From Oscillospiraceae bacterium (GTDB taxonomy: Bacteria; Bacillota_A; Clostridia; Oscillospirales; WRJC01): 64,000 nucleotides of DNA. Numbering within the stretch: the stretch's first letter is position 1; every line of letters starts with the position of its first letter. Made by a program: the position numbers and the translations under genes. Below the pieces are notes generated by a model. The model searched no databases. It was not told where the DNA came from and saw only the letters and a program-made list of their open reading frames with translations. The DNA lies in assembly GCA_009782405.1 (NCBI GenBank), contig WRJC01000016.1, positions 6,725-70,724 of the forward strand, written 5' to 3'. Positions 35,477 to 43,660 of the stretch are shown one piece after another.

Positions 35477-36073
35477 TCACCCCTTTTTGAATTTTTTTTG
35501 CGTTTTCTTGTATTTTTCTTCCACTGCTTCGTCGTGCCCTTCATATGTTATGCGCATATAGCAGCTGTAGAGAAGAATGACCGCAAGCAAAAAATAACCG
35601 AGCCCGAACAAAGCCATGAACGCGGAAAATTGCTCGGGGAGATTGAAGAGTTCGAATATGAACAAAGAAAAAAATATATAGGTCAAAACGACATTTCTTT
35701 TCGCCTTTTTTTCGATTTTCGTATTTCCTATTTCCTTGGCCAAGGCAGATATGCCCGAAAACAAATAAAAATGAAAAACAAACAAAAAGCATATCCTGAC
35801 AATTTTGGAAGCTATATTAAAAATCATCATGGTTTCGCCTCCGTGGGCTAATATCACAAAAGGCGAGATCAAAAGCAAAATAAAAACGTAAAAAATCGAA
35901 AAGTATTTAACTGCGGCGAAATAAACGTTGAATTCCGCAAGCCGGCAAAAACCCGCAAGCATGAAAAGCGCCCCGGCTACCGCTATGTAAATGCTCCATG
36001 TGTAGTATATGAACGAATCGGGCAAAACGCCCAAAACCGTCAGATAACCGATTATGACAAAGCCAAATCCCAT
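35477..36073 (-). CDS. Membrane protein of unknown function
   Basis: The 198-residue protein has five or six hydrophobic segments and a charged tail (EEKYKKTQKKFKKG). I do not recognise a family. A clear GGAGG lies before the ATG. It is between secA and the larger membrane protein and is probably cotranscribed with the latter, since the two nearly abut. Its alternating short helices and lone loops give no hint of transport or enzymatic residues. Confidence 0.65.
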   Translation of the reverse strand: MGFGFVIIGYLTVLGVLPDSFIYYTWSIYIAVAGALFMLAGFCRLAEFNVYFAAVKYFSIFYVFILLLISPFVILAHGGETMMIFNIASKIVRICFLFVFHFYLFSGISALAKEIGNTKIEKKAKRNVVLTYIFFSLFIFELFNLPEQFSAFMALFGLGYFLLAVILLYSCYMRITYEGHDEAVEEKYKKTQKKFKKG

Positions 36074-36093
36074 AAAAAAACCTCCGGTTTTTT

Positions 36094-36139
36094 AGTTGTC
36101 AGTTTTCAAAAAACATCGGCTATCGTTTTTCTGACAACT
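36094..36139. repeat. Inverted repeat downstream of secA
   Basis: AGTTGTCAG at 36094-36102 pairs perfectly with CTGACAACT at 36131-36139, with an inner AAAAAC/GTTTTT pairing. No T-run follows on either strand in the usual place. It may be a weak RNA structure or a remnant of a short dispersed repeat. Confidence 0.45.
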
Positions 36140-36149
36140 GATAACTCGT

Positions 36150-38933
36150 TCACTCTGCGTTGAGCCCGCAGCATTTTTTGTATTTTTTTCCGCTTCCGCA
36201 AGGGCACGTTTCGTTGCGCCCGACTTTTTCGCTTTTGGCTTTCACGACAGGCTTTTTTTTCGCCGTCGATTCCCCTCCATGGGTAGCTATATCGCCTTTG
36301 GCGACTTGTTTGCGCGTCATCGCATCCAGTTTCGGCACTACGTTCATTATGTGGCGAACGGTGGTTTCTTTTATGTTTTGAATAACAGCTTCGAACATAT
36401 CCGCGCCTTCCATTCTGTAATCGATTATCGGATCCCTTTGCGCATAAGCGCGAAGCCCGATCGACCCGGTTAGGTCGCTCATCGCGTCAATATGATCCAT
36501 CCAGTTTTCATCCACTGCATTGAGCAATATGACGCGTTCTATTTCCCTCATAGTGTCCGTTTTTTTGAAAAAATCGTCGAAAATGGTTTCTTTTTGCGCA
36601 TAAATTTCCCGGGCGCGCCCGATGAGCGTTTCTTTTATATTTTCGGCGTCTGTTTTTTGTTTTTCTTCGAGCGAAAAAAACACGAAATCCTTATCGGAAG
36701 TCAGCCGGTATTCCAAAAAATGTGCGCGGAGCCCCTCGAAATTCCATTCGGATGCTTCTTCCCCCGAACAATATTCGTCCACTGCTCCATTTACCGAATC
36801 TTGGATCATGGCGAAAATCCTTTCTTTGAGGTCGGCTCCGTCCAGCACTTCTTTTCGCTGCGCATATATGATTTTTCTTTGCTGGTTCATCACGTCATCG
36901 TAGCGGAGCACGTTTTTGCGCCGTTCGAAGTTGTTGCCTTCGAGCCTTTTTTGCGCGCTTTCGATGGTATTCGACAAAATTTTGGCGTCTATGGGCGTGT
37001 CTTCGCCGAGTCTGGCCGCTATGCCCAAAATCCTGTCGCTTCCGAAAAGGCGCATCAAATCGTCTTCGAGGGACAAAAAGAACCTCGCTTCGCCGGGGTC
37101 TCCCTGACGGCCCGAACGCCCGCGCAATTGGTTGTCTATCCTTCGGCTCTCGTGGCGTTCCGTGCCGAGGATGTACAGCCCTCCGACTTCTATGACCTGC
37201 GTTTTTTCGGGTTCTATTATTTTTTTGTATTTTTCGGTCAATTCCTGAAAATGCGCCCTGTTTTTTAGTATCTTTTCGTCTGCGGTTTGAAAGAAACTGA
37301 TAGCGTTCACGATGTCGCTTTCGGTGAGAAGTACGCCGGTTTCGGGATCGGTTTCTTTGCGCATTTCGGCTTTCGCCATAAATTCGTCGTTGCCGCCCAG
37401 CATTATGTCAGTTCCGCGCCCCGCCATGTTGGTGGAGATGGTGACTGCCCCGAATCTTCCCGCTTGCGCCACTATTTCCGCTTCCTTGTCGTGATATTTG
37501 GCATTGAGCACATTATGTTTTATTCCTTCTTTTTTTAGTATGGCCGACAAAAATTCCGATTTTTCGACTGAAACAGTGCCCACGAGGATCGGCTGGCCTT
37601 TTTGGTGGCACTCTTTTATCTGTTCGATTATGGCTTTGTATTTTCCTATTATGGATGTGTATACCACGTCGTTGTGGTCTTTTCTGATCATGGGTTTGTT
37701 CGTGGGTATTTCGACCACGTCGAGGTTGTAAATCTCGCGGAACTCGTTGTCTTCGGTCAGCGCCGTACCCGTCATTCCCGAAAGTTTTCTATAAAGCCTG
37801 AAATAGTTCTGGAAAGTTATCGTGGCTTGGGTTTTGCTTTCGCGCTCTATTTTTACGCCTTCTTTGGCTTCGACTGCTTGGTGCAGGCCGTCGGACCACC
37901 TCCTGCCCGGCATCATGCGCCCCGTGAAAGTGTCCACTATCACGATTTGTTCGTCCTTGACCACGTAATCGACTTCGTTTTGCATCACGCCAACCGCTTT
38001 TATGCCGATGTTCACATGGTGGCTTATATCCGTGTTTTCGGGATCCGACAAATTTTCTATCCCGAAATATTCTTCGGCTTTTTTTATCCCGTTTTTAGTC
38101 AAAACGGCAGTCCGGGCCTTTTCGTCCACGATATAGTCTTCTTTGACATCTTCATAGGATTGTTTTTCGTCGATTTCCTTGATTTTGAACATCCTCATTT
38201 TTTTTACCAGTTTGTCGGTTCTTTCGTACAAGTCGGTGGATTTTTCGCCGTGCCCCGATATGATCAGCGGAGTCCTGGCTTCATCTATCAAAATCGAGTC
38301 CACTTCGTCCACAATGGCGAATACATGGCCCCTTTGAACCATTTGTTCTTTGTATGTCACCAAATTGTCCCTGAGGTAATCAAAACCCATTTCGTTGTTC
38401 GTGCCGTAAGTTATATCGGCATTATACGCATCCTGGCGTTCGTTTTTGGGCGTGGGCTGCACAATGAGCCCCACGGTCAGACCCAAAAAATTGAACACTT
38501 TGCCTATGATTTCGCTTCCGTAGCGCGCTAAGTATTCATTGACCGTGACGATATGCACGCCCTCGCCTGTAAGCGCGTTGAGATATGCGGGACAAGCGGC
38601 GAGATATGTTTTTCCTTCGCCGGTTTTGACTTCCGATATCCTGCCCTGATGCAAGATAATTCCCGCGAGTATCTGCACCCTGTACAATCTTTTGTGCAGA
38701 ACCCTGTGGGAAGTTTCGCTGACTGCCGCATAGGCGTCGGGCAGTATGTCGTCGAGGCTTTCGCCGTCCGCGAGCCTTTTTTTTAAGGCAGGCGTGGTAT
38801 TTTTTAGCTCTTCGTCGGTCATGTTTTTGTATTTGTCGAAAAGGGCATCCACCTTTTTGCATATCGGCTCGATTTTTTTCAGCTGCCTCGACGAATACGT
38901 TCCGAATATTTTTTTTAATAATCCCATAATCAA
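36150..38933 (-). CDS. secA: Protein translocase ATPase subunit SecA
   Basis: SecA is the motor that pushes preproteins through SecYEG. The 927-residue protein has Walker A VKTGEGKTYLA near residue 100, Walker B VDEVDSILIDEARTPL near 210, the preprotein cross-linking domain, NMAGRGTDIMLGGN near 505, RRIDNQLRGRSGRQGDPG near 610, and a C-terminal SEC-C zinc motif (CPCGSGKKYKKCCG). GGAGG lies six bases before TTG at 38933 and 12 before ATG at 38927. TTG would give MIMGLLKK, ATG gives MGLLKK; either is possible. Length is normal. It serves the many secreted proteins in the window. Confidence 0.97.
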   Translation of the reverse strand: MIMGLLKKIFGTYSSRQLKKIEPICKKVDALFDKYKNMTDEELKNTTPALKKRLADGESLDDILPDAYAAVSETSHRVLHKRLYRVQILAGIILHQGRISEVKTGEGKTYLAACPAYLNALTGEGVHIVTVNEYLARYGSEIIGKVFNFLGLTVGLIVQPTPKNERQDAYNADITYGTNNEMGFDYLRDNLVTYKEQMVQRGHVFAIVDEVDSILIDEARTPLIISGHGEKSTDLYERTDKLVKKMRMFKIKEIDEKQSYEDVKEDYIVDEKARTAVLTKNGIKKAEEYFGIENLSDPENTDISHHVNIGIKAVGVMQNEVDYVVKDEQIVIVDTFTGRMMPGRRWSDGLHQAVEAKEGVKIERESKTQATITFQNYFRLYRKLSGMTGTALTEDNEFREIYNLDVVEIPTNKPMIRKDHNDVVYTSIIGKYKAIIEQIKECHQKGQPILVGTVSVEKSEFLSAILKKEGIKHNVLNAKYHDKEAEIVAQAGRFGAVTISTNMAGRGTDIMLGGNDEFMAKAEMRKETDPETGVLLTESDIVNAISFFQTADEKILKNRAHFQELTEKYKKIIEPEKTQVIEVGGLYILGTERHESRRIDNQLRGRSGRQGDPGEARFFLSLEDDLMRLFGSDRILGIAARLGEDTPIDAKILSNTIESAQKRLEGNNFERRKNVLRYDDVMNQQRKIIYAQRKEVLDGADLKERIFAMIQDSVNGAVDEYCSGEEASEWNFEGLRAHFLEYRLTSDKDFVFFSLEEKQKTDAENIKETLIGRAREIYAQKETIFDDFFKKTDTMREIERVILLNAVDENWMDHIDAMSDLTGSIGLRAYAQRDPIIDYRMEGADMFEAVIQNIKETTVRHIMNVVPKLDAMTRKQVAKGDIATHGGESTAKKKPVVKAKSEKVGRNETCPCGSGKKYKKCCGLNAE

Positions 38934-39050
38934 AATTCACCTCCGAGATTTTTGACTGCGCCGATGAAATTATGTTACCACAACAATATAGATTTTTTTA
39001 CAATTATGTGTTAAAATTTAAATATAACTAAAATTTGGGAGGTGATTTGC

Positions 39051-39536
39051 ATGATAAACGTGGTTTTGATAGAACCTGAAATTCCCCAAAACACAGGAAA
39101 CATAGCGAGAACCTGCGCGGCGGTCGGAGCAAGGCTCCATTTGGTGGAACCGCTCGGGTTTAAAATCGACGATTCGAAACTAAAACGTTCCGGTCTCGAT
39201 TATTGGCATTATCTGGATATAATGTACTATAAAGGCACAGACGATTTTTTTGAGGCGAGCAAAAACCAAAATATATATTTTTTCACCACGAAAGCGGCGA
39301 AAAATTATTCAACAATGAAATACGGCGAAAATCCGTATTTGGTTTTCGGCAAAGAAACGGCCGGGCTCCCCGAAAAAATATTGAAGGGCAATCCGGATTT
39401 TTGCGTGAGGATCCCGATGAAAGATTCCCTTCGCAGCCTGAACTTGTCAAATGCCGTTGCAGTGGGTGTATATGAGGCGCTGCGGCAAAATGGTTTTGCC
39501 GGGCTAAAATCGGAAGGCATATTTTCGGATTTTTGA
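39051..39536 (+). CDS. trmL: tRNA (cytidine/uridine(34)-2'-O)-methyltransferase
   Basis: The 161-residue SPOUT-fold enzyme 2'-O-methylates the wobble base of leucine tRNAs using S-adenosylmethionine. Motif 1 is IEPEIPQNTGNIARTCAA, motif 2 is VFGKETAGLPEKIL near residue 100, and motif 3 is IPMKDSLRSLNLSNAVAVG near 125, forming the knotted cofactor site. The ATG at 39051 lies eight bases after GGGAGG. Length is typical of TrmL. It is divergent from secA and ends in a strong terminator. Confidence 0.93.
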   Translation: MINVVLIEPEIPQNTGNIARTCAAVGARLHLVEPLGFKIDDSKLKRSGLDYWHYLDIMYYKGTDDFFEASKNQNIYFFTTKAAKNYSTMKYGENPYLVFGKETAGLPEKILKGNPDFCVRIPMKDSLRSLNLSNAVAVGVYEALRQNGFAGLKSEGIFSDF

Positions 39537-39543
39537 AACGCAT

Positions 39544-39587
39544 AAAAGTCAACAAAAAATTCACAAAATTTTTGTTGACTTTTTTTT
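39544..39587 (+). terminator. Rho-independent terminator of trmL
   Basis: An AT-rich stem of about 15 bp (AAAAGTCAACAAAAA against its complement) closes a short loop and runs into a T-tract. It lies eight bases after the trmL stop. Its right arm contains the -35 box of the next promoter. Confidence 0.85.
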
Positions 39588-39603
39588 GGATAGGTGTTAT
39601 ACT
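39575..39603 (+). promoter_or_regulatory. Promoter of helD
   Basis: TTGACT and TATACT are 17 bases apart, the -10 ending 32 bases before the helD ATG. The -35 is inside the trmL terminator. Confidence 0.75.
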
Positions 39604-39635
39604 TAAGGTTCACAAAAATTCGAGGGAGTGGTTTT

Positions 39636-41867
39636 ATGCAAAAAAACGCGACCGATTTTAACTTTACCAAAGAAAAGGAAATCGAATATCTGAAAATTAT
39701 TTTGGAGGAGCTAAAAAAAGAGAGCGAAAACATCAAACAGCTTACCCAACAGGAAAAAGAATTCATAGCGGCGGCCCAAAGCTATATGCACGAAAAAGTA
39801 TACGACATGGATCCCCAGGAAATCAGGGCCAATCGTCAAATTTTGGAAAACATGGTCGATTCGGCGTACAACTTGCTGGCTAAAAACAAAAGATTGCAAA
39901 AAATGATTAATTCTCCCTATTTCGGAAGAATTTCTTTTTTGTTCGACGATGCAAAATCCGCCGAAAGCATAAAAAGAGGATCGCCGGTGGACAGTTTCGG
40001 AAATTTCCAGATATATATCGGCATACATTCTTTCATAGCAGAATTGAAAAACCTTATATATGATTGGCGCTCGCCGATTGCGAGCATGTTCTACGACTAT
40101 GAAACCGGGCGCGCGCAGTACATAGCCCCAAAGGGCGCGATGGCCGGGGAAATAAATCTGAAAAGGCAATACAAAATAAACGGCGGATCCATGGAATTCA
40201 TGTTTGAAAGCGACATAACAATCGACGACGAGATACTTCAGGAGCAGCTGAGCAAATCTTCGAGCGAAAAGATGAAAAACATCGTGGCCACGATACAAAA
40301 AGAACAAAACGCGATAATCCGCGACGAAAATTCCGATGTTTTGATCATACAGGGAGTGGCGGGTTCGGGAAAGACTTCGATCGCGCTGCACAGAGTGGCC
40401 TATCTGCTGTATTTGCTCAAGGACAAAATCTATTCCGAAAACATGATGATAATTTCGCCCAACAAAGTGTTTTCGGATTACATCTCGAACGTGCTTCCGG
40501 AACTCGGCGAAGAGCAGATACTTCAAATGACCTTCGACGACATAGCGGAGCATGAACTTGACGCATACTGCGAATATCAGAACCTTCACAGCCAAATTTC
40601 GGAACTTCTCGAAAACTGCGACCAAAATTTGACCGAACGGATTGCGTTCAAATCCACCGGCGAATTTTTGGAAAAAATGAACGAATACATCGATTATGTA
40701 GAACTGACGCACTTCGCCCCCGAAAGCTTCACTTATGTCCAGGACGATAACGGGAGCTATGAAATGGGAAGAGTTTTCGAAGTATCGGAGCATTATTTGC
40801 GCAGCAGGTTCGCCGCCTATAAGCGATTCCCGGCTTTGAGGCGGCTTGAGATGATCGTCGGGGAAATAATAGACAAGCTGATGGATTTTTACAAAATAAA
40901 AGAAACCAAAATAAGGAAAATACAGCTGCGAAACAAAATATATTCGATGTTCCGGGATTCGAAAGACATAATTAAGCTGTACGGCGAAATGTACAAATAC
41001 ATCAAAGCTGAAACCATGTACATACCCAAAAAAGTGAAAATCAACAGGACGATAAAAACCCAAAAAGGAGAAAAAGTGCAGAAAGTCGAAAGATATCTGA
41101 TCGCTTACGACGACATCGCCCCTCTCCTTTATTTAAAGAGCATGATATTCGGCGTGGACAGCTTTTTGTATGTCCGGCATTTGCTCGTGGACGAAATGCA
41201 AGACTATTCCCCTGTGCACTATGCATTTTTCAACAAATTGTTCGTTTGCAAAAAGACAATCTTGGGAGATGTGAACCAACTTGTAAACCCATACTGTCTT
41301 GGTTCGTCGCAGGAAAAAATTTCGGCCATTTATGAAAAAATCCCAAAAACGAAAGTCACGAACATGACACTTTTGAAAAGCTACAGGTCGACTGCGGAAA
41401 TCACGGAATTCGCAAAAAAAATAATCCGCAACGACAAATTGCAATTGATCGAGCGCCACGGCGAAGAACCGGAACTCATAAAATGCGAAAACTTCGAAGA
41501 TGAATCGGAAAAAATAGCGACCATCGCAAAAGAGAACTTGAAAAAAGGGCATAAATCCACCGGAATAATCTGCAAAACCGACAAATATGCGGAAAATCTG
41601 TACAATATGCTAAAAGAAAAACCCGATTTCGAAATAGCTTTGCTGACCGCCAAAAGCGAAAAATTCGACAACAGCCTTGTAGTCACCACCGCCTATTTGG
41701 CAAAAGGGCTGGAATTTGACTGCGTGATTTTGCCCGGCGCCGATTCCGAAAACTACAAAAGCGAAATCGACAGGCAAATGCTGTACATCGGGGTCACGAG
41801 GGCACTGCACAGGCTTGTTTTGCTTTATGAAAACAAAATAACGGAATTATTGAAAATAGTAAAATAA
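39636..41867 (+). CDS. helD: HelD-type RNA polymerase recycling helicase
   Basis: HelD is a UvrD-like ATPase that pulls stalled or inactive RNA polymerase off nucleic acid. The 743-residue protein starts with the charged antiparallel coiled coil (residues 10-75) that enters the polymerase secondary channel. DWRSPIASMFYDYETG near residue 140 is characteristic of the family. Walker A GVAGSGKTSIALHR lies near 238; the helicase motifs VDEMQDYSPVHY near 515, LLKSYRSTAEI near 570, and AYLAKGLEFDCVILPGAD / YIGVTRALHRLVLL complete the core. The ATG at 39636 follows GGGAG. The family call is firm. Confidence 0.93.
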   Translation: MQKNATDFNFTKEKEIEYLKIILEELKKESENIKQLTQQEKEFIAAAQSYMHEKVYDMDPQEIRANRQILENMVDSAYNLLAKNKRLQKMINSPYFGRISFLFDDAKSAESIKRGSPVDSFGNFQIYIGIHSFIAELKNLIYDWRSPIASMFYDYETGRAQYIAPKGAMAGEINLKRQYKINGGSMEFMFESDITIDDEILQEQLSKSSSEKMKNIVATIQKEQNAIIRDENSDVLIIQGVAGSGKTSIALHRVAYLLYLLKDKIYSENMMIISPNKVFSDYISNVLPELGEEQILQMTFDDIAEHELDAYCEYQNLHSQISELLENCDQNLTERIAFKSTGEFLEKMNEYIDYVELTHFAPESFTYVQDDNGSYEMGRVFEVSEHYLRSRFAAYKRFPALRRLEMIVGEIIDKLMDFYKIKETKIRKIQLRNKIYSMFRDSKDIIKLYGEMYKYIKAETMYIPKKVKINRTIKTQKGEKVQKVERYLIAYDDIAPLLYLKSMIFGVDSFLYVRHLLVDEMQDYSPVHYAFFNKLFVCKKTILGDVNQLVNPYCLGSSQEKISAIYEKIPKTKVTNMTLLKSYRSTAEITEFAKKIIRNDKLQLIERHGEEPELIKCENFEDESEKIATIAKENLKKGHKSTGIICKTDKYAENLYNMLKEKPDFEIALLTAKSEKFDNSLVVTTAYLAKGLEFDCVILPGADSENYKSEIDRQMLYIGVTRALHRLVLLYENKITELLKIVK

Positions 41868-41883
41868 AGGGGGTTTTGGCAAT

Positions 41884-42816
41884 ATGGAAAAAAATCAAAA
41901 AAAATTCGAAAGCGAAGAAGAAGTGACCAAACGATATTTGAATGCAGTCAGCGAATTTATTGAAACCGCGAAAAAAGATGTCAACGTGATCGCGGTGGTG
42001 GTCGCGGGAAGCCTTGCAAACGACGTGGTTTGGGAAAAAAGCGACATCGACGCTTTCGTCGTGGTGCGCGATCAGAAAATCACAGTGCCCGAATTTTGCC
42101 TTGACGCGGATGGCATAGTTTTGAATATGAACGTGCAGGAGCGCAATTCATTCGTGCGCATGCTCGAAGGCAGGGGTTTTGCGAACACTTTCATGTCGAA
42201 AGCCCAAGTCATGTACACGACTGACGAAAGCATAACGAAAATGGTAGAGCAAAACAAAACGGTAGGGGCAAACGATGCCCAAAAATCGGCGATGATGTCG
42301 GCTTGCGACGCGGTGTGTTTTATTGAAAAAGCCGAAAAATGGCTGTATGTGAAAAAAGATTATACATATTGCCGCTACTACATAATAAAAATGGCCGAAG
42401 CTTTCGCGAATTTGGAAATTTGGATGGCAGGGGAGGCGCCGGGAAGGGAAGCCTTGCAGCGCGCCCAAAGGCTGAATCCGGCCCTGATCGAAAAATTTTA
42501 TTATTTTCCCATGAAGGGCGAGCTTTCCACGGTGGAATTGGAAGAACTCCTGAAAGCAGCCGACGATTATTTGATGGGCAACATAGAATACATTTCCGCG
42601 CCCGTTTTGGAATATCTTGAAGATGGGGAAATAAAGACTTTGACCATGTTTTACAGGCATTTCCACGTTGGCGGGCATTTTTTGGTGCATCTTCTCGTGT
42701 ATTTGTCTCAAAAGGGAATAATCGACCAAGTGAGCGAAACGGTCAGGATAACCCCGAAAAGCCGGCCTAGTTTTGAAGAAATCGCTTTCATGTCGGTGAA
42801 AAACACGCAGATATAA
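41884..42816 (+). CDS. Nucleotidyltransferase-fold protein
   Basis: The 310-residue protein has a polymerase beta-like nucleotidyltransferase core near residues 35-70 with the GS-x(9)-SDIDAFVV metal-binding motif. A helical C-terminal half resembles the kanamycin nucleotidyltransferase-like group. It might adenylylate a small molecule or a protein. No antitoxin-like or toxin-like small partner lies beside it. GGGGG precedes the ATG. It is 16 bases after helD, so the two are probably cotranscribed. The fold is well supported but not the substrate. Confidence 0.75.
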   Translation: MEKNQKKFESEEEVTKRYLNAVSEFIETAKKDVNVIAVVVAGSLANDVVWEKSDIDAFVVVRDQKITVPEFCLDADGIVLNMNVQERNSFVRMLEGRGFANTFMSKAQVMYTTDESITKMVEQNKTVGANDAQKSAMMSACDAVCFIEKAEKWLYVKKDYTYCRYYIIKMAEAFANLEIWMAGEAPGREALQRAQRLNPALIEKFYYFPMKGELSTVELEELLKAADDYLMGNIEYISAPVLEYLEDGEIKTLTMFYRHFHVGGHFLVHLLVYLSQKGIIDQVSETVRITPKSRPSFEEIAFMSVKNTQI

Positions 42817-42857
42817 AAATAACATTTAATTTCATAAAAATATTTTTCAAAAACCTA

Positions 42858-42886
42858 TTGACATTTTGAAAATAATATAGTAAAAT
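42858..42886 (+). promoter_or_regulatory. Promoter of the NfeD-flotillin operon
   Basis: TTGACA and TAAAAT are 17 bases apart, about 48 bases before the ATG at 42935. Confidence 0.78.
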
Positions 42887-42934
42887 AAGGGTAAACAATA
42901 CTTACTATTATTTAACTGTTGCGAGGTGAAAAGG

Positions 42935-43627
42935 ATGAACGATTTTTTTGCGGGCTTGAGCGCGTTTCAAGCAGTATTTTTTGTGATATCGCTATCTTCG
43001 ACTGTAATATTGGTAATTCAGACGATTTTGGCCCTCGTTGGGATTTCGAACAACAATGACGCCGAAATCGGGGAAAGCTATTTAAGCGACGGCCACGCGG
43101 ATGCCGATGGCGGCGCCCCGGATTTCGATGCGGACGCCGAGGTTTCCGCCGACCACGATTTGGCCGATGACGCAGATGACGGAGGCGGCGATGGAGAGCT
43201 CCATGACGCGCACGGGCTCAGGCTGTTCACGGTCAGGGGAATAATGGCATTTTTAATGATGGGCAGCTGGGTCGGGTTCTTTATGTCGCGGGCGGGCGCA
43301 AATGAAATCCTGTCGCTTTTTTGCGCGTTTGCGAGCGGCAGCGTCACGCTTGTGTTCATGGCCAAGCTCATGCAGATCATATTGGGGATGCAGGAGGACG
43401 GAACCACGAAACTGAAAAACGCGCTCGGGCAGACAGGACAGGTGTACATAAAAATCCCGGGAGCGGAAAAAGGCAAAGGGAAAGTCAACGTGACGGTGCA
43501 GGAAAAGCTGTGCGAATTCGAAGCGGTGACGGAACAGGGCGAAACGATAAAAACCGGCGAAATCGTCTATGTCACAGACATCAGGTCGGGCAATGTCTTG
43601 GTCGTGGAAAAAGTAAAAGATGAATAA
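42935..43627 (+). CDS. NfeD-like membrane protein with OB-fold domain
   Basis: The 230-residue protein has an N-terminal membrane helix (residues 10-35), a long acidic loop rich in Asp, Ala and Gly, two further helices near 95-150, and a C-terminal small beta-barrel (GQTGQVYIKIPG to SGNVLVVEKV). This is the NfeD/YuaF layout found before flotillin genes. The ATG at 42935, eight bases after GAGG, is preferred over the GTG nine bases upstream. It lies 33 bases before the flotillin gene, so the two proteins probably form a membrane microdomain unit. Confidence 0.85.
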   Translation: MNDFFAGLSAFQAVFFVISLSSTVILVIQTILALVGISNNNDAEIGESYLSDGHADADGGAPDFDADAEVSADHDLADDADDGGGDGELHDAHGLRLFTVRGIMAFLMMGSWVGFFMSRAGANEILSLFCAFASGSVTLVFMAKLMQIILGMQEDGTTKLKNALGQTGQVYIKIPGAEKGKGKVNVTVQEKLCEFEAVTEQGETIKTGEIVYVTDIRSGNVLVVEKVKDE

Positions 43628-43660
43628 AAATTTAATTAAAAGTTCAAGGAGGTTTATCTC

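Noticed and set aside
39711..41063. Open frame of 450 codons antisense to helD
   Set aside because: Same composition artefact; the sense strand holds all helicase motifs.
41884..42816. MNT/HEPN toxin-antitoxin module
   Set aside because: Only one 310-residue protein is present and no small HEPN partner gene lies on either side.
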